A stretch of 64,000 nucleotides of DNA, taken from Lachnospiraceae bacterium NC2008 (lineage in GTDB: Bacteria > Bacillota > Clostridia > Lachnospirales > Lachnospiraceae). The first letter of the stretch is position 1. Each line of letters starts with the position of its first letter. Location of the stretch: NCBI GenBank assembly GCA_000687675.1, contig JHWS01000002.1, positions 186,001-250,000 of the forward strand. Direction: 5' to 3'. Both the position numbers and the translations under genes were made by a program. Of this stretch, positions 55,836 to 64,000 are shown piece after piece. The notes beneath the pieces were generated by a model. It was not told the origin of the DNA and ran no database searches. It was given only the letters and a program-made list of their open reading frames with translations.

Positions 55836-57296
55836 TTAGCTAAGCTTAGCTATAGCATCATTAATTCTCTTGATACTCTCTTCCTTACCAAGAAGCTCAA
55901 GAATCTCTGTAGCTCCGCAAGGAGTCATCTGCTTACCAGAAAGAGCTGTTCTAATTGGCCACATAACAAAGCCAGTCTTATATTCCTTAGATGCAGCAAA
56001 CTCTGAAAGCATAGCGAATAATGCATCATTAGAATAATCTTCCTGCTTTTCGAGAAGTGGAAGCACTTCCTTAAGAAGAGCAAGTGAGTTCTCAGCATTG
56101 GTCTTCATCTTCTTATGTGTATACATCTCTATATCATATTCAGGAACAGCATCGATAAAGTCTACATGATCCTTAATATCTGGGAAGATTTCGATTCTTG
56201 TCTTAACCATGTTAGAAACCTTCTTAAGATCTACATCTCTTGAAATATACTTTTCAAGATAAGGCTTAGCCATATCAAAGAACTTGTCTTCATCCATAGC
56301 CTTAAGATATTCACCATTCATCCACTTAAGCTTAGTATAGTCAAATACTGAAGGTGACTTAGTCATATGATGGTAGTCAAATGCCTTAACAAGCTCCTCT
56401 AAAGAGAATATCTCAGTATTGTCATTTTCTGGGCTCCATCCAAGAAGAGCAACAAAATTAACAACTGCCTCTGATAAAAATCCCTGCTCAATAAGATCCT
56501 CATAAGATGAGTGACCAGATCTCTTAGAAAGCTTCTTATGATCTTCATCTGTAATAAGTGGACAGTGAATATATGTAGGTATCTCCCATCCAAATGCATC
56601 ATATAATCTGTTGTACTTAGGTGTAGATGAAAGATATTCATTACCTCTAACTACATGTGTAATACCCATAAGGTGGTCATCTACAACATTTGCAAAGTTA
56701 TATGTTGGATATCCATCAGACTTAACAAGAATCATATCGTCAAGTTCACTATTATCAACTGTGATATCTCCGTATAACTCATCATGGAATGATGTTGTAC
56801 CTTCAGTTGGGTTATTCTGACGAATAACATATGGCTTACCAGCCTTAAGATTAGCCTCAACCTCTTCCTTAGAGAGAGATAAACAATGCTTATCGTATAC
56901 TGTAATTTCCTTGTCATCTGTACCTTCTACAGACTTCTTAAGAGTAGCAAGTCTTTCCTTATCACAGAAACAGTAATATGCCTGTCCTTTATCAATAAGC
57001 TCTTTAGCATATTTAAGGTAAAGTCCGCTAGCCTGTCTCTCGCTCTGTACGTATGGACCTACTCCACCATCTTTATCTGGACCTTCATCATGAACAAGAC
57101 CAGTTGCAGCCATAGTTCTATATATAATATCTACAGCACCTTCAACATATCTTTCCTGATCAGTATCCTCTATACGAAGTATAAAATCACCACCCTCGTG
57201 TTTTGCAACAAGGTAAGCATAAAGCGCAGTACGAAGATTACCTACGTGCATCCTACCTGTTGGAGAAGGAGCAAATCTTGTTCTTATCTTTGTCAT
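55836..57296 (-). CDS. gltX: Glutamyl-tRNA synthetase
   Basis: This is a 486-residue class I synthetase. The HIGH-equivalent is [19 protein letters not shown] and the KMSKS-equivalent [38 protein letters not shown] and the C-terminal anticodon domain are present. Whether it also charges tRNA-Gln is not visible. GTGAGGAAA precedes the ATG. Confidence 0.97.
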   Translation of the reverse strand: MTKIRTRFAPSPTGRMHVGNLRTALYAYLVAKHEGGDFILRIEDTDQERYVEGAVDIIYRTMAATGLVHDEGPDKDGGVGPYVQSERQASGLYLKYAKELIDKGQAYYCFCDKERLATLKKSVEGTDDKEITVYDKHCLSLSKEEVEANLKAGKPYVIRQNNPTEGTTSFHDELYGDITVDNSELDDMILVKSDGYPTYNFANVVDDHLMGITHVVRGNEYLSSTPKYNRLYDAFGWEIPTYIHCPLITDEDHKKLSKRSGHSSYEDLIEQGFLSEAVVNFVALLGWSPENDNTEIFSLEELVKAFDYHHMTKSPSVFDYTKLKWMNGEYLKAMDEDKFFDMAKPYLEKYISRDVDLKKVSNMVKTRIEIFPDIKDHVDFIDAVPEYDIEMYTHKKMKTNAENSLALLKEVLPLLEKQEDYSNDALFAMLSEFAASKEYKTGFVMWPIRTALSGKQMTPCGATEILELLGKEESIKRINDAIAKLS

Positions 57297-57349
57297 CTAT
57301 ATTTCCTCACTTTCATTTAATCCGTCTGAATATTACAAACGAAGTATTA

Positions 57350-59491
57350 TTAATCATCCTGTCTATGTTTTCTTACATAGTTATAGAATATACCTGCCAT
57401 AATTACACCGATTGGTATCACCCCTAAAGTTATAGCAGTAAATATCATTTTGTAAAGTTCACTCATCCTAATTGCAGGATACTGGTACTTCTTAACTGGA
57501 ACAACTGATGTAAGTTCAGTATTAGTATAAAGATCAACAATATTAAGAAGTACCGTGTAGTTATTACCGTATACATACTGATTAAAATCAGACTTAAGGT
57601 AATATGTTGAGCCAATAACAGCTATATTTGATTCGCTTGTTCCAATATATCTGGTAGCAAGAAGACCAACAACATAATCTTTAAGCTTACTCTTATCAGG
57701 CTCTTCCATGTTGTCATTTGTTACAGTATAGGCATACTTTGTAGTAACAAATATTGGCTCAGTAATTATATCATTATTGTCATTATTAAGGGTCATACCC
57801 TTTGCAAATGGCATATATACATAGTTAGCTACATCTGAATTATAAACCTGTGATGTAACATCTGAATCAATTATTTCAGGAAGAAGAAGGTATTCTTCAC
57901 CATCATAATAGTTAGGGGCTGTATCCATAACATATCCTGGCTCAACCTTTATATTATATCTTTCAAGAAGCTTATAATAATTCTTAAGTTCAGTGTCAGT
58001 ATAACCAGTTACAAATATAGCATTGTTACCTTTTTCAAGGTAAGCTTCAATCTTTGCAACATCTTCTTTAGAAAGATCTTTATCAGGTCCAAGTACCATA
58101 AGAAGTTCGCAGTCCGAAGGAATCTCATCACGGTTAATAAGATTTATTTCCTCTACTGTAAGGTTAGCCTTCTTAAGCATATTAAATAAGTCATTTTCTG
58201 CTATATATTCATCATGTCCAACAAGAACATAAACCTTTGCATCGTTATTATTAATAACAGCATCGATTCCAGAGAGAATCATACCCTCTCCGTCATAGCC
58301 AGTAATCTTATAATCAGTTATGTTAGACTTGCCACTTGTGTAATCATACTCATACTGATATTCAATATTATAGATTTGACCATAGTCAATAACCTTACTT
58401 CTATCTCCACACACAGCAATAACAGAGCCATCATTAGGAGCTACATCTGTATATGCAGTATAGAATGTTGGATTCTTAGTTGGAGAAACCCTCTCAAGAG
58501 ATAGATGAGAGTTGTATTCACACATTGCAGATAAAGTGTTATTAAGATTATTATCTATGACATCATCATCAGTAATATAATACAAAGTCACATCTTTATC
58601 AATCTTATCAAGTTCCTTTTTAGCATCCTTAGAAAGCGAATATATTCTGTTATAAGTTAAGTCCTTAAGTGTGTACTTAAGAGGAAGGGTATTTATAGCC
58701 ATATTTGCTATTATTACCAGCGCTATAACAGCAGTAAGTCCACCGACAGAGCTAAGAAGCTTAAGAAAACCGTGGCTCTTAAGTGTCCATCTCTTCTTCA
58801 TAAGGATAAAACCAGCAGCATAGAGACAAACAGTTATAGCAGAAAAATAATAGAAAAATGCTGGCAGGTATATCTCTCCGTAAAGCATATATTCAAGATA
58901 TGAATATATATCAAATACCTTGATAAATCTTGTAAGTAAATTAGCATGAGGACTAATCATACTAACAATACCAGGTATCATGACGCATACAATTAAGATA
59001 AAGAATGTAAGTACTGCTGCAATTACCTGATTCTCTGTAATAGATGAAAGAAGCATACCTATAGCTATACAAGTCATACCAAAGATAAAGAAACCAAGTA
59101 TAGCCAGTATATTCTCGCCCCAAGGAACTGGTCCAAATATTGTTTGAATTAATGGGAATAGCAAAAATACTCCACATATAATTCCAAGAAGTGTTACAAG
59201 AGCAAGATATTTACCAAGTATTATCTTCCAGATAGGAACTGGAGATGTAAAAAGAAGCTGGTCAGTTTTAAGTCTGGCCTCCTCTGCAAATGTTCGCATA
59301 CTAATAATTGGCAGAGAACATAAGAATATAAATATAACACCGCTTATAACATAAGAAACATAAGGATAACCAAGAATAAGTCCGTTAGCCCTAAAATATA
59401 ATGCTCCAAAGAAAAGGTTTACAGCGAGAAAAACCCAGCCAAGCATGGAGCCGAAGAAAGTTTTTATCTCTTTTCTGTATATAGCTCTCAT
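57350..59491 (-). CDS. ABC-2 permease fused to a GldG-like auxiliary domain
   Basis: This is a 713-residue protein. Residues 1-240 are an ABC-2 permease (six helices; N-terminus YRKEIKTFFGSMLGWVF is GldF-like). After one more helix (about 246-262), residues 270-670 are an outer-face GldG/ABC-auxiliary domain (LKYTLKDLTYNRIYSLS, LMVLGPDKDLSKEDVAKIEAYLEKGNNAIF split by GP), then a final helix (about 685-705). Bacteroidetes keep GldF and GldG as separate proteins. Its start overlaps the ATPase gene by 4 bp. The cargo is unknown. Confidence 0.85.
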   Translation of the reverse strand: MRAIYRKEIKTFFGSMLGWVFLAVNLFFGALYFRANGLILGYPYVSYVISGVIFIFLCSLPIISMRTFAEEARLKTDQLLFTSPVPIWKIILGKYLALVTLLGIICGVFLLFPLIQTIFGPVPWGENILAILGFFIFGMTCIAIGMLLSSITENQVIAAVLTFFILIVCVMIPGIVSMISPHANLLTRFIKVFDIYSYLEYMLYGEIYLPAFFYYFSAITVCLYAAGFILMKKRWTLKSHGFLKLLSSVGGLTAVIALVIIANMAINTLPLKYTLKDLTYNRIYSLSKDAKKELDKIDKDVTLYYITDDDVIDNNLNNTLSAMCEYNSHLSLERVSPTKNPTFYTAYTDVAPNDGSVIAVCGDRSKVIDYGQIYNIEYQYEYDYTSGKSNITDYKITGYDGEGMILSGIDAVINNNDAKVYVLVGHDEYIAENDLFNMLKKANLTVEEINLINRDEIPSDCELLMVLGPDKDLSKEDVAKIEAYLEKGNNAIFVTGYTDTELKNYYKLLERYNIKVEPGYVMDTAPNYYDGEEYLLLPEIIDSDVTSQVYNSDVANYVYMPFAKGMTLNNDNNDIITEPIFVTTKYAYTVTNDNMEEPDKSKLKDYVVGLLATRYIGTSESNIAVIGSTYYLKSDFNQYVYGNNYTVLLNIVDLYTNTELTSVVPVKKYQYPAIRMSELYKMIFTAITLGVIPIGVIMAGIFYNYVRKHRQDD

Positions 59492-60429
59492 TCTTCCACC
59501 TTCCTTGTAAGCATAAGATATACATCTTCTAATGACATAGACTTAACATTAAGTTCAAGTATGGTATATCCTGATTTTTGACACGCAAGGGATAATTCCT
59601 CTCTAATATCGCAGTCCTTCTTAGATGTAACAAGAATCCTGCAGGAATCAGTATCCTCAGATATAAGCTTGTAATCATCAACATCAGAAATATTCTTTAT
59701 AAAACTTTCTGCTCTTGAAGAATTACCTTTAAGAACAAGTTCTATCTCCTGAGTCTGATTATATTTATATAAAAGATCTTCAGAAGTATTAAGAGCAACA
59801 AGCTTACCATCAGAAATAATAATTATCTCATCACAAAGAGCCTCTGCCTCACTTAAAATATGTGTACTAACTATTACTGTATGGTCTTTTCCAAGTTTCT
59901 TAATAAGATTTCTAATATCAACAATCTGTTTAGGATCAAGACCTGATGAAGGCTCATCCAAGATAATATTCTTTGGATTACCAATAAGAGCCATAGCAAG
60001 ACCAACTCTCTGCTTATAACCTTTTGAAAGAGCCTTAAGAAGATAATCTTCCACATCAACAATATCTGTAAGAGCCATAATTCGCTCTATCTCTTCTGCC
60101 CTATCTTTTTTCTTTTTAAATCCTTTGATTCCACAGGCAAAATCCAGATATTCATATACTGTCATATCAGGATAAAGTGGCGGGAATTCAGGAAGATATC
60201 CAATACTCTTCTTTGCAGCTATTGGATTTTTAAGCATAGAATATTCATCTACAGTAATCTCTCCCTTAGTTGGAGATATATAGCCCGTAATCATATTCAT
60301 AGTTGTTGATTTACCAGCACCGTTAGGTCCAAGAAAACCGTAAATTCTATTATCTACAGCTTCAAAAGTTATGTTATCAACAACTGTTTTTTCTTCATAA
60401 ACTTTCGAAAGATTAGTTACTTTTAACAT
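59488..60429 (-). CDS. ABC transporter ATPase (GldA/NatA-like)
   Basis: This is a 313-residue ATPase. Walker A is FLGPNGAGKSTTMNMI, the Q loop is in IGYLPEFPPLYPDMTV, the signature is LSKGYKQRVGLA, Walker B is NIILDEPSSGLDPKQI and the H loop VSTHILSEAEAL. The C-terminal 90 residues are a DUF4162-like extension. It works with the permease that overlaps it by 4 bp and lies 13 bp after the DUF6734 gene. Confidence 0.94.
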   Translation of the reverse strand: MLKVTNLSKVYEEKTVVDNITFEAVDNRIYGFLGPNGAGKSTTMNMITGYISPTKGEITVDEYSMLKNPIAAKKSIGYLPEFPPLYPDMTVYEYLDFACGIKGFKKKKDRAEEIERIMALTDIVDVEDYLLKALSKGYKQRVGLAMALIGNPKNIILDEPSSGLDPKQIVDIRNLIKKLGKDHTVIVSTHILSEAEALCDEIIIISDGKLVALNTSEDLLYKYNQTQEIELVLKGNSSRAESFIKNISDVDDYKLISEDTDSCRILVTSKKDCDIREELSLACQKSGYTILELNVKSMSLEDVYLMLTRKVEE

Positions 60430-60442
60430 TGTCCACCCTTTT

Positions 60443-61288
60443 TTATAAATACGCTTTAAAATCCTGACTATTTACAATCAAGTCGTAAGCAGCAGGATAT
60501 TCATAACGTAGTCTGTTAATTACTTTCTTACAAAAACGAACTCTTTCTTCATAGTTGTACTTAAGAACATTCTTATGACCCCAAAGATGCGTAAACATAT
60601 CCTGAAGTCCTATATCAGATGCTAATGGAAAGATAGACTTTATATTCTTTCCTCGCTTAGCAGCCATCATAGATATCATACGCTGCTCTGCAAATACCAT
60701 ACGATTAAGATTATCGCTTGAAGGAGCTGTTCCCTTCATAAAACGAATAGCTTCATTTGCATATTCATGAATAAAATCTATGTCATTAAAATATAACATA
60801 GCAGTATTACAAGGAAGCACACTCTTATCTAAATCACCTAGAAGTTCATATCCATCCTTATACTCAAATGCCAAAGGATCAGGATATATTTCATCAGTAA
60901 TCTCTTCTCTATGGATTACTAATATGTCAGCATCTTTAGCATATTCTTCCATAGACTTCCAAACGATTAAATCAAGGTCAACCATACACATAGGTCTGTC
61001 TATAGCCTTTAAAGCATATAGCTTACCACCAGCCCAGTAAACTGTTGTATCTATATCATCGTCAACCTTAAGTTCTGATACTCCGCCTTCAAAAAGGGAA
61101 AGAAGCCCTTTCCCCTGAAAATAATCTAATGCAGGTTTATCTGCTATAAGCAAAGCTTTACCATTATATCTTTGCCAAACACATACAGATAATATAAGCG
61201 TAAGCAGTTCAAAATCCCGCATACTATATGTTTTTGTTTTTTTATTTTTTAGATATGGTTTAGACCATACTGAATAAAATCCGTCCAT
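60443..61288 (-). CDS. DUF6734-like putative glycosyltransferase
   Basis: This is a 281-residue cytoplasmic protein. FYSVWSKPYLKNKK and a DxD-like motif in CMVDLDLIVWKS (about 123-128) suggest a GT-A type nucleotide-sugar enzyme; PCNTAMLYFND and MVFAEQRMISMMA recall the acceptor half of such folds. I match it to DUF6734 with moderate confidence. Its ATG overlaps the stop of the SYR-repeat gene (TAATG), so the two are translated together. The obvious guess is that it modifies the repeat protein, but nothing in the sequence proves this. Confidence 0.6.
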   Translation of the reverse strand: MDGFYSVWSKPYLKNKKTKTYSMRDFELLTLILSVCVWQRYNGKALLIADKPALDYFQGKGLLSLFEGGVSELKVDDDIDTTVYWAGGKLYALKAIDRPMCMVDLDLIVWKSMEEYAKDADILVIHREEITDEIYPDPLAFEYKDGYELLGDLDKSVLPCNTAMLYFNDIDFIHEYANEAIRFMKGTAPSSDNLNRMVFAEQRMISMMAAKRGKNIKSIFPLASDIGLQDMFTHLWGHKNVLKYNYEERVRFCKKVINRLRYEYPAAYDLIVNSQDFKAYL

Positions 61289-62466
61289 TATATTAAATTA
61301 AGACCGTAACCCATTCTTCCAATACCAAATACTTCATTAATCATCTTTTCAATGTCAGGGAAGGTATCATGACTTTCAATAACCATTCCGCTGGTATTAG
61401 ACTCCAATCCCCTTCTATAACTTCCGCTCTTTTCATATTCATACTCATATTCATAAGCATATGAACCTGAAGTTCTATATGAAGACTGACCAAGGAATGA
61501 ATATGTTCCAAGAGCCCTATATGATGTTTCTCCTAAGAAGTTATACGTTCCAAATGCTCTATAGGATGTCTCTCCTAAGAAGTTATAGGTTCCAAGAGCT
61601 CTATATGATGTCTCTCCTAAGAAGTTATACGTTCCAAATGCTCTATAGGATGTCTCTCCTAAGAAGTTATAAGTCCCAAATGCTCTATAGGATGTCTCAC
61701 TTAGGAAGTTATAGGTTCCAAACGCTCTATAGGATGTCTCACTTAGGAAGTTATAGGTTCCAAAGGCTCTATAGGATGTCTCTCCTAAGAAGTTATATGT
61801 TCCAAATGCTCTATAGGATGTTTCGCTTAAAAAGTTATAAGTACCAAATCCTCTATAGGAACCAGTTTTAAATATATTATTAGAACCCCAAGGTCTATAT
61901 GAGCTGGAATTAATCCATCTGTATGAACCATGGGCTCTAAATGAGCCATTATTAAATCCTTTTATACAAAGACCTGAAACCTTACCAAAAGAGGTTTTCT
62001 GGCCAGGTGATACTCTGTATAATACGTCTTCAATATCACCTTCATCATCATTAGTTCCCATAAAGCATACATTCTCAGGAATAGCCATAGGACAACCTAT
62101 GTATGATGCCTCATACTTTTTATTGTTATGTATAATATAGAATTTTTTAACGTATAATTTGCAATTTACCGATGTGAAATGACCCCAGATTTTTATACCA
62201 TGATAGTCTTTGCATAAATCTGCAGCTTCATTTACAGTGACATCAATCTTAAAGCCTCCCTCAGGAAGAGGATCTTCAAGCATCGAATTAATAGAACCAT
62301 TCCAGACTGGATATAATGCAAACTGATTTCTGTCAGCATTATAATTAACCGAGCTAAAATAAGCATATCCAATATGCTGAATAGGTAAAGCATTTATTCT
62401 ATTGTCATATTCGTTAACACCCTCATTAAGTTTGCGATAAAACGAATAGTTTTGTCTTACCTTCAA
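61288..62466 (-). CDS. Protein with eleven tandem 14-residue SYR repeats
   Basis: This is a 392-residue protein with no signal or membrane segment. Residues 1-174 form a globular domain I do not recognise (QHIGYAYFSSVNYNADR, WGHFTSVNCKLYVKKFYI). Residues 175-328 are eleven exact 14-residue units, consensus SYRAFGTYNFLGET. The outer two N-terminal units are divergent, and those at 217-314 are nearly identical. Then come an EYEYEYEK stretch, a last GSYRR, and a C-terminal segment ending GIGRMGYGLNLI. The start is TTG with a weak GTGGG site; the next Met is residue 62. The repeats may form a beta-solenoid. Function unknown. Confidence 0.8.
   Translation of the reverse strand: MKVRQNYSFYRKLNEGVNEYDNRINALPIQHIGYAYFSSVNYNADRNQFALYPVWNGSINSMLEDPLPEGGFKIDVTVNEAADLCKDYHGIKIWGHFTSVNCKLYVKKFYIIHNNKKYEASYIGCPMAIPENVCFMGTNDDEGDIEDVLYRVSPGQKTSFGKVSGLCIKGFNNGSFRAHGSYRWINSSSYRPWGSNNIFKTGSYRGFGTYNFLSETSYRAFGTYNFLGETSYRAFGTYNFLSETSYRAFGTYNFLSETSYRAFGTYNFLGETSYRAFGTYNFLGETSYRALGTYNFLGETSYRAFGTYNFLGETSYRALGTYSFLGQSSYRTSGSYAYEYEYEYEKSGSYRRGLESNTSGMVIESHDTFPDIEKMINEVFGIGRMGYGLNLI
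61483..61944 (-). repeat. Tandem 42-bp coding repeats
   Basis: Eleven 42-bp units with no spacers encode the SYR repeats. Central copies differ at only a few, mostly third-position or single-residue sites (Phe/Leu, Gly/Ser), pointing to recent duplication or gene conversion. Copy number is expected to vary between strains. Confidence 0.92.
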
Positions 62467-62502
62467 GGCCTATTTTCCCACTTTCGATAATTAATCTATT
62501 TT

Positions 62503-62531
62503 AGTTTATCGCATTAGTGTTTCATAATCAA
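62503..62531 (-). promoter_or_regulatory. Promoter of the SYR-repeat operon
   Basis: On the minus strand TTGATT (62526-62531) and TAAACT (62503-62508) are exactly 17 bp apart, about 40 bp before the TTG start. It sits in the 96-bp gap after the phosphatase gene, indicating separate transcription of the operon. Confidence 0.55.
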
Positions 62532-62562
62532 CCAAAAGCACCATAAAATAAGGGTTTTAATA

Positions 62563-63111
62563 TCAAATAAGAGTTTTTAATTTGCAATTTTTAATATCTT
62601 CTTTCCAAAAGTCCTTTAAAGATCTTTTGTAGAACTGGCATATTATGCTTGAATTCATGGCACCATGGCCTACAATAAGGACATCTTTTCCCTCTTTTAC
62701 AAGAGGATATGCCTTTTCCTCAAGAAACTCCCCAGTTCTAGCCATAAGATGTTCAAGACTTTCAGCTGTTTCAGGTGCCTTGTAGTTTTCAGGTTCCATA
62801 AATAAAGGCCTAATAGGATGATCTGGTTGTTCATAAACCCTTTGGGAACCTTCATAGTTACCAAAGCTCATCTCTTTAAGCCTTTCATCAAAATATATAG
62901 GGACATTTCTTCCTTCAAGAAGAATCTCGGCTGTCTCTTTAGCTCTTACTAAAGGGGAGCAAAAACAAATATCAAAATTAATATCAGCGTATTCTCTGGC
63001 AGCATCTCTTGCCATCTGCCTTCCCTCATCATTTAGAGGAATATCAATCTGTCCTTGTAGTTTGTATAGTACATTCCAGTCTGTTCTACCGTGTCTTATA
63101 ACGTAAAGCAT
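62563..63111 (-). CDS. Histidine phosphatase (phosphoglycerate mutase-like)
   Basis: This is a 182-residue enzyme. The phospho-His motif is VIRHGRTDWN at the N-terminus, GQIDIPLNDEGRQ and FCSPLVRAKETAEILL follow, and the second His is in VGHGAMNSSII. The family includes cofactor-dependent mutases and many phosphatases. The short length and sequence favour a phosphatase with unknown substrate. It is 3 bp after degV. Confidence 0.9.
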   Translation of the reverse strand: MLYVIRHGRTDWNVLYKLQGQIDIPLNDEGRQMARDAAREYADINFDICFCSPLVRAKETAEILLEGRNVPIYFDERLKEMSFGNYEGSQRVYEQPDHPIRPLFMEPENYKAPETAESLEHLMARTGEFLEEKAYPLVKEGKDVLIVGHGAMNSSIICQFYKRSLKDFWKEDIKNCKLKTLI

Positions 63112-63114
63112 ATA

Positions 63115-63984
63115 TTACCTCTTATCTGTTAAGAAGAATAGTGCTACAGTTCCAACACCTGTATGAGAACCGATTACTGGTCCAATATAATTAATAAGCT
63201 GCGTCTCAAAGCCAAATCTTTCATGAACTTCGTTAGCAACAAATTTAGCATCTTCAAGGCAGTCGCTGTGGCTAATAAATACCTTTTGATCAACTTCTTT
63301 ATAAGTACCGATTCTCTGTTCCATCATATCAACAAGAGAAGTTAAAGATTTCTTTCTGCCACGGCATTTGCCAATATTAACAAGCTTACCTTCATCATCT
63401 ACGTGAAGAAGTGGCTTGATACCAACTACTGAACCAACAACAGCTGCCGACTTAGAAACACGGCCACCTCTGCAAAGATGGAATAAATCATCTACAGTAA
63501 AGAGATGTCCAATATTGCCTTTAAGATTCTCAAGTTCTCTTGCAGCATCTTCTATATTTTTACCTTCATCACGAAGCTTAACAGCAAAGTCAACTAATAA
63601 ACCAACACCAAGAGATGCGCAAAGGGAATCAACTACTATAACCTTGCACTCAGGATGTTCTTCCTCGAATTCTCTTGCAGCATTGTTACCACTTTGAACA
63701 GTACCACTTATACCTGAAGAACCGCCAATATAAAGAATTCTTGTATAGTCCTTATATATCTTTTCAAATGTTTCCTTAGCCTGAGCTGGATTAATCTGAG
63801 AAGTTGTTGGAAGAGCACCTGCTCTTATCTTATCGTAAAACTCTTTATCACCAATTTTGTTATCTTTATTATATTCAACGCCGTCTATAAGACATGTTAA
63901 CACCATGCATTCTACGTCATGTTCCTTAAGATAAGACTCAGGTAAATCTGATAAAGAATCTGTTACTATTTTAAATTCTGCCAT
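63115..63984 (-). CDS. DegV-family fatty-acid-binding protein
   Basis: This is a 289-residue protein. IVTDSLSDLPESYLKEHD at the N-terminus, TSQINPAQAKETFEK, GGSSGISGTVQSGNNAA, VVDSLCASLGVG and CRGGRVSKSAAVVGSVVGIKP are DegV signatures. DegV (FakB) proteins present fatty acids to the kinase FakA. AAGGGG precedes the ATG. It is the most upstream gene in the window on this strand. Confidence 0.95.
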   Translation of the reverse strand: MAEFKIVTDSLSDLPESYLKEHDVECMVLTCLIDGVEYNKDNKIGDKEFYDKIRAGALPTTSQINPAQAKETFEKIYKDYTRILYIGGSSGISGTVQSGNNAAREFEEEHPECKVIVVDSLCASLGVGLLVDFAVKLRDEGKNIEDAARELENLKGNIGHLFTVDDLFHLCRGGRVSKSAAVVGSVVGIKPLLHVDDEGKLVNIGKCRGRKKSLTSLVDMMEQRIGTYKEVDQKVFISHSDCLEDAKFVANEVHERFGFETQLINYIGPVIGSHTGVGTVALFFLTDKR

Positions 63985-64000
63985 TCATTTTCCCCTTCGG

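Noticed and set aside
61461-61871. A long plus-strand frame with its own internal repeats, opposite the SYR-repeat gene
   Set aside because: The 42-bp unit keeps every frame open; the frame is Met/Leu/Arg-rich, has no ribosome binding site and is a shadow of the minus-strand repeats.
61483-61944. Possible CRISPR array
   Set aside because: The repeats are contiguous with no unique spacers and lie in a reading frame.

Overview
The window is a single AT-rich chromosomal segment, about 35-40% GC by eye. It looks like a Gram-positive anaerobe of the class Clostridia, most probably the family Lachnospiraceae. The evidence is a complete six-subunit Rnf complex, an OadB-type Na+-pumping decarboxylase cluster, a SCIFF ranthipeptide with its radical SAM maturase, an adjacent ispH and S1-domain gene, scpA/scpB, DegV, and AGGAGG-type ribosome binding sites. 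There is no rRNA gene, so genus is not claimed. Almost all genes lie on the minus strand. No non-coding stretch exceeds about 300 bases.

Region by region: 1-4 kb holds a cut-off Xaa-Pro aminopeptidase, an unusual receiver-DeoC aldolase fusion and threonine synthase. 4-7 kb holds an AP2-domain protein, a membrane GH25-like protein and ApbE. 7-12.2 kb is rnfCDGEAB, meeting apbE tail to tail; ApbE is the enzyme type that attaches FMN to RnfG and RnfD. 12.4-14.5 kb has a YprB-like nuclease and an orphan CheR. 14.6-18.6 kb is an oxidoreductase-cmk-ispH-S1 run. 18.8-24.1 kb encodes two different carboxyltransferases around a biotin carrier, OadB and an OadG-like lipoprotein. 24.3-30 kb holds scpAB, a phosphoesterase, rpsU, alaS and tRNA-Thr(CGT).

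29.9-43.1 kb holds an MscS channel and a branching-enzyme homologue whose catalytic residues are all replaced. It also holds a DUF1015 gene, an orphan GHKL sensor kinase, serA and serC, and ilvB, ilvD and leuB. 43.3-50.4 kb is housekeeping: yajC, tgt, a VanY-type peptidase, a lactonase-like protein, citrate synthase, trpS, DUF5662 and DUF1292. 50.5-57.3 kb holds an Orn/Lys/Arg decarboxylase-family protein, the SCIFF pair, a UvrD-like helicase and gltX. 57.3-62.5 kb is a compact accessory-looking operon: a protein with eleven 14-residue SYR repeats, a DUF6734-like putative glycosyltransferase, and a Gld-type ABC transporter. The window closes with a histidine phosphatase and DegV.

Working together: Rnf (ferredoxin:NAD+, ion pumping), the Na+ decarboxylase/transcarboxylase cluster and citrate synthase suggest membrane ion-gradient energetics around pyruvate, oxaloacetate and ferredoxin. 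The ser, ilv, leu and thr genes form a biosynthetic block. The strongest candidates for undescribed biology are the SYR-repeat operon, the degenerate GlgB homologue, the receiver-aldolase fusion, a seven-cysteine SCIFF, and a structured leader before leuB.
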